DNA from: CAG-452 sp045531335
Lineage (GTDB): Bacteria > Bacillota > Clostridia > TANB77 > CAG-508
Direction of reading: 5' to 3'
Assembly: GCA_045531335.1 (NCBI GenBank)
Contig: JAZSDU010000034.1
Span: 1-64,000 of the forward strand
DNA length: 64,000 bases
Part shown: positions 44,550 through 55,055 of the stretch, piece by piece
Position numbering within the stretch: the first letter of the stretch is position 1
How the letters are laid out: every line of letters begins with the position of its first letter
Made by a program: the position numbers and the translations under genes
The notes under the pieces: generated by a model
What the model was told of the DNA's origin: nothing
Seen by the model: only the letters and a program-made list of their open reading frames with translations
The model's database searches: none

Positions 44550-46512
44550 ATGAATGTTACAAATATTATATTAACGTTTATAGTTCTAATAATAATAGGA
44601 TTATTAATTAAATATGTTGCTGAGAAGAACAAAAACGCTAAAATTGAAGAACAAATAGATATAGATGACAAAACATATACAATTGAAAAAATGACTGAAT
44701 TTGTTAAAAAAAGGCTTGATGAAATCACAAAAATTAACCTTTATGACATAGGACTTTCAGAAGAAGAATTAAAAAGAAGAAAAGCTAAAAAATACGAATT
44801 AAAAAAAGCGTTAAAAGGTTGTACATATGGAGATGTTAACGATAAAAAATATGTTAAGGAATTAATATTTGATTTGCTAGCTAAAGAATATGGAGTTACA
44901 GAGGTAAATATATCAAAAGCAATTCCATTTGATGTGCCATCTCTTCTTACTTCTCAAGACAAATTTGACATATTGCTATATATGTATAAAAAGGATTTTG
45001 CTTATGAAGCATTAACACAAATTATAAAAAAATATAATTTAGCAACTTTAAAATATGTAGCAGGTGAAGCAAAACCATGTTATGTAATAACAAAAGAAGA
45101 AATTGACGATATATTTGAACAAGAAGGGTTAGTATTAAATTTCCAAGACAAATTAAATGTTTTAGTTCAAAGAATATATCAACATTACAAAGGTTATAGC
45201 AGTATTGATGAAATAAGAGATATGAACATAGATGGTGTATCAGGTGGTGTATCTGGTCTTCCAGAAAGTTTCTTAAGTCAAGTTGCACAAACAGATGGAG
45301 ATTACTTAGAGCAAATAACAGAACATAAAGTACCAAGAGCATGTGATAGTATATGGATAATGTTCCAAGGTAAATCAATAAGACTTGCTTTCCTTTCATT
45401 TGGAAGAGAAAGTGAATTAAAAAGGGTATGTCAAAACATATACAAATATAATAATCCAGGACAATTATCAGATACAAATGGATATAAAATAAATGAAATG
45501 AAAGATGGTTCTCGTGTAGTTGTTGTTAGACCTTCAATGTCTGAAACTTGGGCATTTTTTGTAAGAAAATTCGACGTAAAAAGAGCAACTCTAGAACAAA
45601 TAGTAACAATACCTGGAAAAGAAAATGCAATAGATTTATTAAAATTCTTAGTAAAAGGTGCAAGAATTATATCACTTACAGGTGAACAAGGATGCCGGAA
45701 AAACAACAATGCTTATGGCGATGATAGAAAATATATATGAAACAATGAACCTTCGTATCACAGAAACTGCATTCGAGCTTCACTTAAGAAAAATATATCC
45801 AACAAGAAATATTTTATCAATGCGTGAAACAGAAACAATTTCTGGACAAGATTGTTTGGACGTTCAAAAGAAAACCGATGGTAGTGTTAACATCATAGGA
45901 GAGGTTGCAACAGACCCCGTAGCATCTTGGATGATACAATCAGCACAGGTTGCTTCAAAATTTACATTATTTACTCACCATGCTAAGACATTTCCTGATT
46001 TAGTAACAGCACTTCGTAACTCAATGTTAAGAGCAGGTGTGTTCAAAGATGAAAAAACAGCTGAAGAACAAGTTGTTCAAGTATTAAATTTTGATATACA
46101 CTTAGTAAAAGATTTTAGAGGAAGACGTTATATAGAAAGAGTAACAGAATGCGTTCCTGTAGAAGACAAAAACGAATATACATATGATCATAGAAAAGAA
46201 AAAACATTAGAAGGGAAAATGGACAAATTTATAGACAATGCAACAAGTTTCTTTACTAAAACAACAAATAGAGAATTATATAAATATGTAAATATTTTAG
46301 AGTTTAGAAATGATGAATATGTTATAACAAATAAAATATCAGATTATAACTTAAAAGAAATGCGCAGAAATATGGATGAATCAGATATAGAAGAATTTGA
46401 TAAGTTTATAGAAAGAAATTGGGGAGCAAAACAAAAAACAAAAGCAGAAGCAATACCAGTATCTGCAACTGTAGAAGCCCCAAAAAGAAGAGGAAGACCA
46501 AGAAAAGCATAA
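44550..46512 (+). CDS. CpaF/TadA-type secretion ATPase, +1 frameshift at CGG in the P-loop
   Basis: Hexameric ATPase that powers pilus or type II-like secretion, about 653 residues after recoding. An N-terminal membrane segment (about 5-24), the N-terminal domain, then the core. The zero frame reaches 'TGEQGC' and then meets CGG at 45696, ending at 45740. Skipping its C gives EQGC-GKTTMLMAM, the Walker A motif, then the Walker B/Asp box region 'SVNIIGEVATDPVASWMIQSAQ' and His box 'FTLFTHHAKT'. A tail 'PKRRGRPRKA' ends it. No working ATPase is possible in the zero frame. Confidence 0.88.
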
Positions 46513-46540
46513 CATGAAGAAATAGAATACTGCAAACATT

Positions 46541-46565
46541 GTAGGGGCGAGCATCGCTCGTCCGC
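46541..46565 (+). repeat. REP-like palindrome
   Basis: gtaggggcgagcatcgctcgtccgc, identical to 35874-35898. Confidence 0.88.
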
Positions 46566-46640
46566 TCTTCGAAGGAATTACCATAAATAGAAAGGTAGAT
46601 TAAAATCAGATAAACATAAGAAAAGAGGTGCAAACTAGAA

Positions 46641-48713
46641 ATGTCAAATCAAACATTGTTTTATATAATGGGAATATGTGGAGGATTATTTGTATTTATA
46701 ATAATAGCTTATTTCATTATGAGAAAAATGCTAAATAAAACAGATATGAAAAGAATCCAACAATTGAGAAAAGGAACAGAAAAGAAATACACCTCTGATG
46801 TTTTATATCAAAAATTATATGTCTATTTCATGAAGATACCATTTTTAAAAAGATATGTTTCAAAACTTAGAAGAAAACTAGAAATCATGAATGTGGATGA
46901 TGAATATTTAACAAGAAAACAAACTGCAAGAATAATTTTGAATGCTATATTAATAATATTGCCACTTACAATATTAATAATAGTTTTTACACATGAAGAT
47001 AAATTATTACTTACTATTATATTGCTTTTTGAAGTGTTTTTAATTGAAACATTAATGAGTGGTATGGTAGACAAATTAGATACAAAGTTATTAAAACAAC
47101 AAATAGATTTTTTTGCAGAGATAAGACATGCATATCATGAATTTAACATGGTAGAAGAAGCAATATACGAAGTTTCGCAAAAAGATCAACTCGAAGTTTC
47201 TAGGCAAGGTGAGAAAATATATGAAATATTGACATCTGATGACCCTGAAACAGAACTAGAAAAATATTATGACACAGCACCAAATAGTTATTTAAAGGAA
47301 TTTGCAGGAGTATCATTTTTAACAAGAGAATTTGGAGATAGAGTAGATAGTAATGGAGCATCTTTGTATTTAAAGAATTTAAATAATATTACAGAAGAGA
47401 TGCAATTAGAAATATTAAAAAGAGAAAAACTTGATTATGTATTTCAAAGTTTATCAGTAATAGCTTTAGTACCAGTATTGTGTATACAACCTTTAAAAAG
47501 TTGGGCAATATCTAATTTTGCTTTTACATCTAGTTTTTATAATGGAAAATTAGGATTTATAGTTCAATTATTACTTATAGTATTAACATTTATATGCTAT
47601 ATCCTAACAAGGAAATTAAAAGACAATGGATCAATTAAAAGTGATTATGGAGATCCAAACAAAGTTTGGCAAATGAAATTATATAAAAATCCAATTGCTA
47701 AAGGAGTAATTGATTTATTTATACCAAAAAAAGGAACAAGAGAATATAGAAAAGATATAAATTTATTAAAAGATGCTGCATCAAAACAAAAAATGGAAAC
47801 ATTCTATGTTAATAGAATTGTGATTTGTATAGCAGTATTCTTCGTATCTTTATTCCTATTTACACAAATACATAATGTAGCAGTAGATTTCATATATGAA
47901 TCTCCAACATCACAAAATGCAATGTTAGGGGAAATGTCTGAGAAACAAGAAGCAGAAGCAATGAACTTAACTGAACAGGACAACTATTTCTTAGAAAAGT
48001 TTAAAGGCAAAAAATTAACATTAGAACAAATAAAAGTTGAATTAAAGCATTCTGAATTTTATGAAGATGCAACAGAGGAAGAAATAAAACAAGGAGCAGA
48101 AAGAATAGAAACCAAGCTAAAAGTTGTAGATAAAGAATATCTAAAATGGTTTGAATGGCTACTAGCATCAGTATTTGCTCTTGCAGGATATTTTGGACCT
48201 AAATGGATGTTAATGTTCCAAAAAATAATGAGGAAATTAGAAATAGAAAACGAAGTAATGCAATTTCAAACAATCATTTTGATGCTTATGAAAATTGAAA
48301 GAGTAAATGTTGAAATGATATTAGAATGGCTAGAAAGATACTCTAACATATTTAGAGAGCCAATAACAAAATGTGTTAATAACTATGAAGCTGGAGCATG
48401 GGAAGCATTAGAAGAATTAAAAAATGAAATAAATTTTGAACAGATGATACGTATAGTAGAAGGACTTCAATCTGCAGTAGAAAAAATACCGATAAATGAA
48501 GCATTTGACGAACTAGATAATGAAAGAGAATATTATCAAGAAAAAAGAAAAGAATCAAATGAAAGATTAATAAAAAGAAAAGGTATGATAGGAAAAGCAA
48601 TTGGATTTGCTCCTATGGTATGCCTATTTGTAGGGTATTTAATTGTACCACTAGTAGCAATAGGATTATTTAGCATGACAGATACCTTTAGCACAATGTC
48701 AACAATGATGTAA
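46641..48713 (+). CDS. TadB/TadC-like pilus inner-membrane platform protein
   Basis: 690 residues, longer than a single TadB or TadC. An N-terminal anchor (about 7-28), paired membrane segments near 98-140, 268-320 and 385-410. A second type II secretion F-like helical domain (about 530-640, 'MQFQTIILMLMKIERVNVEMILEWLERYSNIF') and two C-terminal segments complete it. It may stand for fused TadB and TadC. It follows the CpaF ATPase, as in Tad loci. Confidence 0.7.
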   Translation: MSNQTLFYIMGICGGLFVFIIIAYFIMRKMLNKTDMKRIQQLRKGTEKKYTSDVLYQKLYVYFMKIPFLKRYVSKLRRKLEIMNVDDEYLTRKQTARIILNAILIILPLTILIIVFTHEDKLLLTIILLFEVFLIETLMSGMVDKLDTKLLKQQIDFFAEIRHAYHEFNMVEEAIYEVSQKDQLEVSRQGEKIYEILTSDDPETELEKYYDTAPNSYLKEFAGVSFLTREFGDRVDSNGASLYLKNLNNITEEMQLEILKREKLDYVFQSLSVIALVPVLCIQPLKSWAISNFAFTSSFYNGKLGFIVQLLLIVLTFICYILTRKLKDNGSIKSDYGDPNKVWQMKLYKNPIAKGVIDLFIPKKGTREYRKDINLLKDAASKQKMETFYVNRIVICIAVFFVSLFLFTQIHNVAVDFIYESPTSQNAMLGEMSEKQEAEAMNLTEQDNYFLEKFKGKKLTLEQIKVELKHSEFYEDATEEEIKQGAERIETKLKVVDKEYLKWFEWLLASVFALAGYFGPKWMLMFQKIMRKLEIENEVMQFQTIILMLMKIERVNVEMILEWLERYSNIFREPITKCVNNYEAGAWEALEELKNEINFEQMIRIVEGLQSAVEKIPINEAFDELDNEREYYQEKRKESNERLIKRKGMIGKAIGFAPMVCLFVGYLIVPLVAIGLFSMTDTFSTMSTMM

Positions 48714-48733
48714 TGTTTGGAAGGAGATTTTAG

Positions 48734-49360
48734 ATGGAGAATGCATCAAAAGCTTTGCTTATGGCAGGGGGAACATTATTAGCAATACTTATTTTAACTG
48801 TATTAATATATACGCTTAATGCAAGTAATACATTAGCACAGGCACAAGATGAAAAAAAATTAGCACAGCAAACATCAGCATTTAATAAAGAATATGAAGC
48901 ATATGAGAAAAGTCGAATGTATGGAACAGATGTTATAACTGTTGTAAATAAGGCTATTGATTATAATCAAAGATTAGGTATTAATGATGAAGAATACTTT
49001 ATAAATATAGTTTTGGATTTGAGGGGTGCGTCTTTTAATACTAGCAGAACAGTAACTTGGGAAAAAAATGGTGTAAAAAAAGATGAAAAGAATTATACAG
49101 ATATAGGATTAGGTAATGATGTATATCAGTTGAAAACTGGAACAGGAACAGGAACTGGAGTAAATGAAACATTAAAGACATTTTTTTCACAGACTGCAAG
49201 TGATGATGTACAGTCTGTTATTAATCCAGATGGAACAAAAACAACAACATATACATATAGCGGTTTAAATGCTTTTAAAAGAGCTACATTTACATGCGAA
49301 AATGTTAGTTATAGTCCAATAACAGGAAGAATTGATTCTATGACATTTAAACAAATCTAA
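48734..49360 (+). CDS. pilin-like protein 1 (MENASKAL family)
   Basis: 208 residues. The N-terminus MENASKALLMAGG plus a hydrophobic helix (to about residue 29) is shared with the proteins at 49372 and 50375, and in looser form at 50769. An ectodomain with 'FNKEYEAYEKSRMYGTDVITVVNKAIDYNQRLG' follows. Such short anchored proteins made in a row after CpaF and TadB/C genes are probable pilins or pseudopilins. No consensus prepilin Gly-X-X-X-X-Glu cleavage site is visible. RBS 'ggaaggaga'. Confidence 0.65.
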   Translation: MENASKALLMAGGTLLAILILTVLIYTLNASNTLAQAQDEKKLAQQTSAFNKEYEAYEKSRMYGTDVITVVNKAIDYNQRLGINDEEYFINIVLDLRGASFNTSRTVTWEKNGVKKDEKNYTDIGLGNDVYQLKTGTGTGTGVNETLKTFFSQTASDDVQSVINPDGTKTTTYTYSGLNAFKRATFTCENVSYSPITGRIDSMTFKQI

Positions 49361-49371
49361 GGAGAAAAAAT

Positions 49372-49809
49372 ATGGAGAATGCGTCAAAAGCCTTGCTTAT
49401 GGCAGGTGGAGTATTAATTGCAATATTAATACTAACTGTAGTAGTAATTTTATTTAATACTTATGGGCAACTAGCACCAACATATGAGAAAGAATTAGAA
49501 GAAAATGAAATAAAAAAGTTTAATAATAATTTTACAAAGTTTGAAGGAAGAGAAGATATTACAATACAAGAAATAGTTAGTCTTACTAATTTTGCTAAGC
49601 AATACGAACAAGAAACAGAAATTGGTATTGAAGTAATTTTTTCAGCAACTGATTTAACAGAAAAAGACGAAGAATACTTAATTAATCTAATAAAAGACAA
49701 TTCAGTTAATGGAGATGGGACAATTAAACATTATAAATGTAATAGCGCAAATACAGAATACGAATATGGAAAAGTAAATGTTATAAAATTCCAGCAAATT
49801 TATAAATAA
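49372..49809 (+). CDS. pilin-like protein 2 (MENASKAL family)
   Basis: 145 residues, same N-terminus (MENASKALLMAGG, one base-level change) and helix as its neighbour. Ectodomain 'NNNFTKFEGREDITIQEIVSLTNFAKQYEQET'. The 'F.. FEG..D.T..E...L.N.A' rhythm is shared by members and points to tandem duplication followed by divergence. Confidence 0.65.
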   Translation: MENASKALLMAGGVLIAILILTVVVILFNTYGQLAPTYEKELEENEIKKFNNNFTKFEGREDITIQEIVSLTNFAKQYEQETEIGIEVIFSATDLTEKDEEYLINLIKDNSVNGDGTIKHYKCNSANTEYEYGKVNVIKFQQIYK

Positions 49810-49871
49810 AAAAATAAAAAAATGTTGCATATTGTAGTTAAAAATATTATAATAAAGGAGGATGGCTAAGT

Positions 49872-50303
49872 ATGAAACAACAGCTTTTAATAGTTCTTGC
49901 AGTTCTATTTATTATAATATGTGTAATATGTGTATATTTAATAAATATAAATTCAGAAAAAAAAGCTTTAATAGATTACAATAGCCAATACGAAGCTTAT
50001 TTAAATAAAGAAGTTTTAGGAACAGAGATAGCAACATTAATAAATAAGGCAATAGACCAAAATGAAAAAAATAATATACAAAAAGATGAAAAAGGTTATT
50101 ATATAAACAATTTACAAAACAGTATAAAAATAGATTTAAAAATGACAACAATAGATAAAACATACCCAATGGAAGAAATATATAATAAAGAAATAACAAA
50201 CTTTGTACAAAATTTTAATTTAATAGAATTTAAATGTATAAATATAGAATATCATGAAGATACAGGAAAAGTATCAAAACTAGTTTTTGAAGAACTAGAA
50301 TAA
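49872..50303 (+). CDS. pilin-like protein 3
   Basis: 143 residues. A different anchor ('MKQQLLIVLAVLFIIICVICVYLI') but the same ectodomain rhythm ('YNSQYEAYLNKEVLGTEIATLINKAIDQNEKNN', 'EFKCINIEYHEDTGKVSKLVFEEL') as protein 1. RBS 'aaaggagg'. A member that has lost the MENASKAL start. Confidence 0.6.
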   Translation: MKQQLLIVLAVLFIIICVICVYLININSEKKALIDYNSQYEAYLNKEVLGTEIATLINKAIDQNEKNNIQKDEKGYYINNLQNSIKIDLKMTTIDKTYPMEEIYNKEITNFVQNFNLIEFKCINIEYHEDTGKVSKLVFEELE

Positions 50304-50374
50304 CAAAGTTATTAATGTTTTAGAATGAAAGTTCTAAAGATAAAATAAATAAAAATTCAAAGGAGGAAAAAATT

Positions 50375-50758
50375 ATGGAGAATGCATCAAAAGCTTTAAT
50401 TATTGCAGGAGCAATATTAATATCTATATTATTAATAAGTGTAGGTATAATGATATTTAATAGTTCATCAGGACTATTTAGTTCAGCACAATCTAGTATG
50501 TCTGATCAAGAAATGCAAATGTTTAACCAAAAATTTACTATGTATGAAGGATCAAAAGTTTCAGCAAGTGCAGTTAAACAACTTATAAGAGATGTTGAGG
50601 CTAATAATGCAGATGAAGAAAATCCTGACATTACATTAGCTGGTAGCTATACAACAACTGCTACAGTAGTAAATGCATATCAATATACAGTTACATGCAC
50701 TACTACAGATGGTGTTGTTAGTACAATAACAATAAACAAAACAACATCAGGAAGCTAG
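50375..50758 (+). CDS. pilin-like protein 4 (MENASKAL family)
   Basis: 127 residues, MENASKALIIAGA start and one helix. The ectodomain is Ser/Thr-rich ('MFNQKFTMYEGSKVSASAVKQLIRDVEANNADEE', 'TTATVVNAYQYTVTCTTTDGVVSTITINKTTSG'). RBS 'aaaggagg'. Its stop is 10 bases from the next start. Confidence 0.65.
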   Translation: MENASKALIIAGAILISILLISVGIMIFNSSSGLFSSAQSSMSDQEMQMFNQKFTMYEGSKVSASAVKQLIRDVEANNADEENPDITLAGSYTTTATVVNAYQYTVTCTTTDGVVSTITINKTTSGS

Positions 50759-50768
50759 GAGTTAAATT

Positions 50769-51266
50769 ATGGAAAACGCAGCAGACGCTTTAAAAATTGC
50801 ATTTGCAATATTTGTATTTGTACTTGCAATCACAATAACTTTTTCAGTAATTTCACATGCAAAATCAACGGCTGATGTTGTGCTTTACTATAGTGATAAG
50901 ACTAATTTTTATGATCACACAGCGTCATCAAGCAATGGTAACAGACAAGTGTCTGTTACAGAAGTGATTTCAACATTATATAGATATTATAAAGAATCAA
51001 TATCTGTTACAGTTGATTTAGGTGCTGAAGGCGTAACTACATTTGATTTATCAAATTCATCATCTAGTATAACTCAGATAGAGAATAATTTAAAAATTTA
51101 TATAGCTAATTTACTTACTTCACATGGAGAAAGTAAATTTACAGAAGAGTTTGTAGAAGTACCAATTAGCGGTATTTATGAAACTGGAGATGATGATACA
51201 CAAATAACTTTATCATCTGGAGGTAAAAAAGTATATGTAACATATACTTTAGACTCAGGTACATAA
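50769..51266 (+). CDS. pilin-like protein 5
   Basis: 165 residues. N-terminus MENAADALKIAFAIFVFVLAITITFSVIS is a variant of the same motif. The ectodomain includes 'VSVTEVISTLYRYYKESISVTV' and a C-terminal beta-rich tail. The REP-like hairpin at 51276-51297 follows the stop. Confidence 0.62.
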   Translation: MENAADALKIAFAIFVFVLAITITFSVISHAKSTADVVLYYSDKTNFYDHTASSSNGNRQVSVTEVISTLYRYYKESISVTVDLGAEGVTTFDLSNSSSSITQIENNLKIYIANLLTSHGESKFTEEFVEVPISGIYETGDDDTQITLSSGGKKVYVTYTLDSGT

Positions 51267-51275
51267 CTATTATAT

Positions 51276-51362
51276 GGGCAGGGAAAAAGCCCTGCCCAAA
51301 AAATAATTAATAATGAATGGTGAATTAAAATATTCATTATTCACTATTAATTATTCACTATA
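51276..51362 (+). repeat. REP-like hairpin and AT-rich repeats
   Basis: gggcagggaaaaagccctgccc (51276-51297), then imperfect repeats of 'aattattcactat' / 'attcattattcactatt' (51308-51362) before the next gene. Confidence 0.6.
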
Positions 51363-51385
51363 AACCTGTTAAGGAGGATGTTAAA

Positions 51386-51922
51386 ATGAGTGATACACTA
51401 ATTACAATAATAGCTGCATTTTCAGCAGTTACATTAATGTTTATATTTCCACTTATGTCTGTATCAGAAAGAAATGATGATATAGCACAAACAGCAGTAC
51501 AAACTGCAACATCAGAATTTGTAGATAAAATAGCTGTATCAGGAAGTATAAAACCTAGTGATTATGAAGAATATGAAAAAAGATTACTTGCAACTGGAAA
51601 TACATATGATATAGAAATAGAAGTACAAGTACTAGATGAAAATCCAGGTAAAAAAGGTACTGGACAAACAGCTCAAGACTTAATAGGAGAGAATGTACGT
51701 TATTCTGTATATACAACAAAAATATTAGATGATATGTACAATGATGATGGAAGTTCACAAAATTTTGTATTAAAAAAAGGTGATAATGTAATAGTTACAG
51801 CAAAGAATACAAATAAAACTTTAGCACAAACATTAAGATCATTTTTCTATAAAGTTACAGGACAAGGAACATATCAAGTAGGTGCAAGTAGTTCTAGCAT
51901 GGTAATAAATACAGGGAAATAA
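51386..51922 (+). CDS. pilin-like protein 6
   Basis: 178 residues. A hydrophobic N-terminal helix (about 3-25) and a hydrophilic ectodomain ('AVQTATSEFVDKIAVSGSIKPSDYEEYEKRLLATGNTYDIEIEVQVLDE'). 'AQTAVQTATSEFVDKI' resembles the TadE/TadG-type or minor-pilin style found in Clostridia. RBS 'aaggaggatg'. Confidence 0.55.
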   Translation: MSDTLITIIAAFSAVTLMFIFPLMSVSERNDDIAQTAVQTATSEFVDKIAVSGSIKPSDYEEYEKRLLATGNTYDIEIEVQVLDENPGKKGTGQTAQDLIGENVRYSVYTTKILDDMYNDDGSSQNFVLKKGDNVIVTAKNTNKTLAQTLRSFFYKVTGQGTYQVGASSSSMVINTGK

Positions 51923-51947
51923 TTAATTAAATATATACAAAAGTTTG

Positions 51948-52003
51948 AAGTGAGAGGTGATATGGAATATTTCTAAAAGGATACTCCATTTCATGTCTCA
52001 CTT
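51948..52003 (+). repeat. imperfect inverted repeat before the large surface gene
   Basis: aagtgagaggtgatatggaatat... / ...tactccatttcatgtctcactt. It lacks a T-run, so a structured leader is as likely as a terminator. Confidence 0.45.
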
Positions 52004-52043
52004 TATTAGTAAGAGACTTAAAGAAAAGAATTGAGGTGAAAAG

Positions 52044-54684
52044 ATGAAATTACAAAATTTATCAGTAATATTTATAGTTATTATAATACCTATAATATTA
52101 ATAGTTTCATATTATATATCTTTACAAGTAGATACTATAAATATGCAAACTGCGTATAACACAAAGCTTTTAGAGTCTACTAAAGAAGCAATAGAAGCAT
52201 TTGAGATAAATACAGTAGAGTGGAATGACGCATATTCTGAAACAGCAGATTCAAAGCGTAGAGATATAATGGCATCAATTAACACATTTACAACATCTTT
52301 TTCAAATAGTATAGGAATGGGTGGAGCAAGTAAAGAAACAGTTTTATCATATGTTCCAGCAATAGCTTTTACTTTATATGATGGATATTACATCTATTCA
52401 CCTGCAGAAACAAAAGAAGTTATAAAAGATGATAACGGTGTAGCAGTTTTTATGTCTAGAGAATTAGCAAATGATATAGGATATGCAAGTTATGATGAAG
52501 CAGTTCATAAAGGTAAAATATTATATGTTGCAGAAAGAAATCCACAAGACACATATACTACTGAAGATGGAGAATCTAAGCAATTTACACTAAATCCAGG
52601 GGATGCAAAAACAACATACTCACATATATTAAAACCATTTACAGCATATTCTGCAAGATACAAAAAAGAAGTTAGCGATACAGACATAACAGTAAACTAT
52701 ACATTAGACAACTATATTACCATATATGGAAAAGTAAACGGAGTTTATGAAAAAAAGTCAGGTTATTTAATAGATACAGATACAGCAAAAATAACTATGC
52801 CAGTAGAAACAATAAACGGAATAAAATTAAATGAAAATATTGATATTAAGCCTGAAACACTAAGTGAAAAAATAGCATGGAAAATAACAGAAAATGGTCC
52901 ATACACAGTAGGAACATATACATATGTGTACGAAGCTGAAAACAATACTAAAGTATATTTTGATGGAAATACTCCATTCCAAGTTAGTAGTACTGGAATA
53001 AGAACTAATTTGAGTGATTTAAGTAGTGTTAAATACAAAAAATTATCAATTTATGAAAATAAAGTTAATAATACTTGTATAGAAATTTATCAAGCATTAA
53101 TTGGAAATTGTGACAGTATAGAACAAGGTAAATGGTATACAGATACAAAATCAGGAGTAGAAGTTACTTCTGATTATGGACAACCTAATGATCCAGATAG
53201 TCGTCTATATCTTGATACTAGTGCAGTTAATTATTATGTAGAATCATATGCATTTTCAGAATGGGTGTATGATAAATTAGGTAGCATAACAGTAGGCGAT
53301 ATGCAAGGAGAAACAGGAGAAATTACTATTACAGGAACTATATTTGATGATATAGAAAAAGAAAACTCAGTATTTAACCTTCATAAAAGAGAAGTGATTA
53401 AACAAGCTGTAATTAGCAACTTAAACCAAGCTATAACAAGTTATAGTCGTAATTCACCAGGAGAATTTTTTCTTCCGGTTTTATCAGAAACAGATTGGGA
53501 TAAAATATTAGATAATGTCTCAATAATAACATTTGTGCAAGGAATTCCAATCGGAATGAAATATTATAACAATTATGCAATAGCAACAAGTACCTCAAAT
53601 AAGGAATATGTAGACCCAGACGAAATTTATTTAAATAGCAATAGCGATATGTATTACCATTTACCATATTGTGACGAAATAAATGGAAGTAATTTAAAAG
53701 GATATAGAAGTATTGATTATAGAATAAAGTCATATGAATATGATAATGCTGGAACAGAAGAAACATGGTATTACTATAAGCATGCTGAAACTAACACTAG
53801 CAAAGAAGAGTGCTATTATTGTTTAGTACAAAGATCTTTATATGAAAAAGATATTGATGACGAAAAGACAACAGCATATGAAACAGCATTAGCAAGAGAA
53901 AAATATGCTGCAAGAACAACAAGTATACCTAATCCTGTAACAGCAGATTTAGGCGGAGCTCCAGGTGGCGATACTCCAGGTGGCGGAGGCTCTGACGATG
54001 GTTCAGGTGGCGGAGGCTCTGATGATGGTTCAGGTGGCGGAGGCTCTGACGATGATACTCTAGAGTTGCCAAATTCAGGAGATGTAATAGTAGAAAAGTC
54101 AAATGACGATGATGAAGATATTACTGAAGAAATTTATATACCACAAGATGGATATTATGAAATAATCCTTGTAGCAGGAGGCGGAGGCGGAATTGAAGGA
54201 AGCTGGATTCTGCAAGAATGGTGGTATATATATGGTGGAGGAAGTGGAGCCGGATTTAAACGGAACCGTATACTTGTACGAAGGAAACTATGAATACCAA
54301 GTAGGAAAAGGTGGAACCAATGGAACTAAAAACTATGCTTCAAATGGAGGAACATCATGGTTTAAAGATTCATCAGGAATGAAAATAAAATTATCAGGAG
54401 GAAAAAAAGGAGCAATGAAGCAATTGGGGGCAAAAGATTTAGGAGGAACAGTTGAAGAAAATAATTATGACTCGGGTTTTGGATATCCTGGAAAAACAAC
54501 AGAAGTTAAAGCGTTTGATGGAGTTAAATCAGCTTACAATGGTGCAGAATCTGTATTTAGTAGCATAGGTGATGGTAAGAGAGGACAAGGAGGAGACTCT
54601 GAAGACATAGATGTTTTTGGCTCAGGTAGAGATGATACTAAAGGAATAGGAGGATTTATTAGAATAACTTATATAGAACCATAA
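52044..54684 (+). CDS. large glycine-rich surface protein of the pilus locus, +1 frameshift at CGG
   Basis: About 879 residues after recoding. A hydrophobic N-terminal helix (about 7-27), a long ectodomain, a Gly/Asp/Ser linker ('GGDTPGGGGSDDGSGGGGSDD', about 640-675) and a C-terminal glycine-rich domain that starts 'YYEIILVAGGGGG'. The zero frame has CGG at 54261 and ends at 54293. Skipping its C gives GAGFK-GTVYLYEGNYEYQVGKGGTNG and runs to 54684, keeping 'GGFIRITYIEP' at the end. That tail is normal for Gly-rich surface domains. A tip adhesin or minor pilin is inferred. Confidence 0.7.
53979..54056 (+). repeat. 27-bp tandem repeat in the Gly/Ser/Asp linker
   Basis: Unit ggtggcggaggctctgacgatggttca, three near-identical copies. 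It encodes GGGGSDDGS. Copy number could vary. Confidence 0.85.
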
Positions 54685-54745
54685 TAATACAATCTTAATT
54701 CACAACATATTCATTTTTTAGAAAATTAATTAAATAAAAGTTTTA

Positions 54746-54798
54746 AAATTAAAAAAATGGTTATCCTAAAATTAGGGTGACCATTTTTTATGAGAATT
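54746..54798 (+). repeat. left 53-bp direct repeat flanking the RAYT gene
   Basis: It contains a terminator-like hairpin (tggttatcct / agggtgacca) and the first nine bases of spoIVB (atgagaatt). It matches 55861-55913 with one mismatch. It also serves as terminator for the pilus locus. Confidence 0.88.
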
Positions 54799-54802
54799 TC
54801 AG

Positions 54803-54871
54803 GAACGAATTTTAGGGACGCCCTTCAAAATCCAGGGACAGGTCTCAGATTTCAGGGACGCCCTTCAAATT
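54803..54871 (+). repeat. left REP-like sequences of the RAYT element
   Basis: Two direct copies of 'tttyagggacgcccttcaaa' (54811-54830 and 54851-54870), separated by 'ccagggacaggtctcag'. The inverse copy lies after the transposase gene. The rest of the 54690-55055 gap holds only this, the 53-bp repeat and a -10-like tataat at about 55026. Confidence 0.8.
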
Positions 54872-55055
54872 GCAGTCCACTTAAAATGTCGAAATTAAAC
54901 GAAAGGTTTTTATTGCAATTATTTTAAAATTAGTGTAAATTTATTTTAGGCACGAACTTCAGAGTGTATTAAAAAAGATTAAAATCAAGATTAGATGTAC
55001 AAATATCAATTTGTGCATATGGGGGTATAATAAAAAGAAAGAAGGTTGATATATT

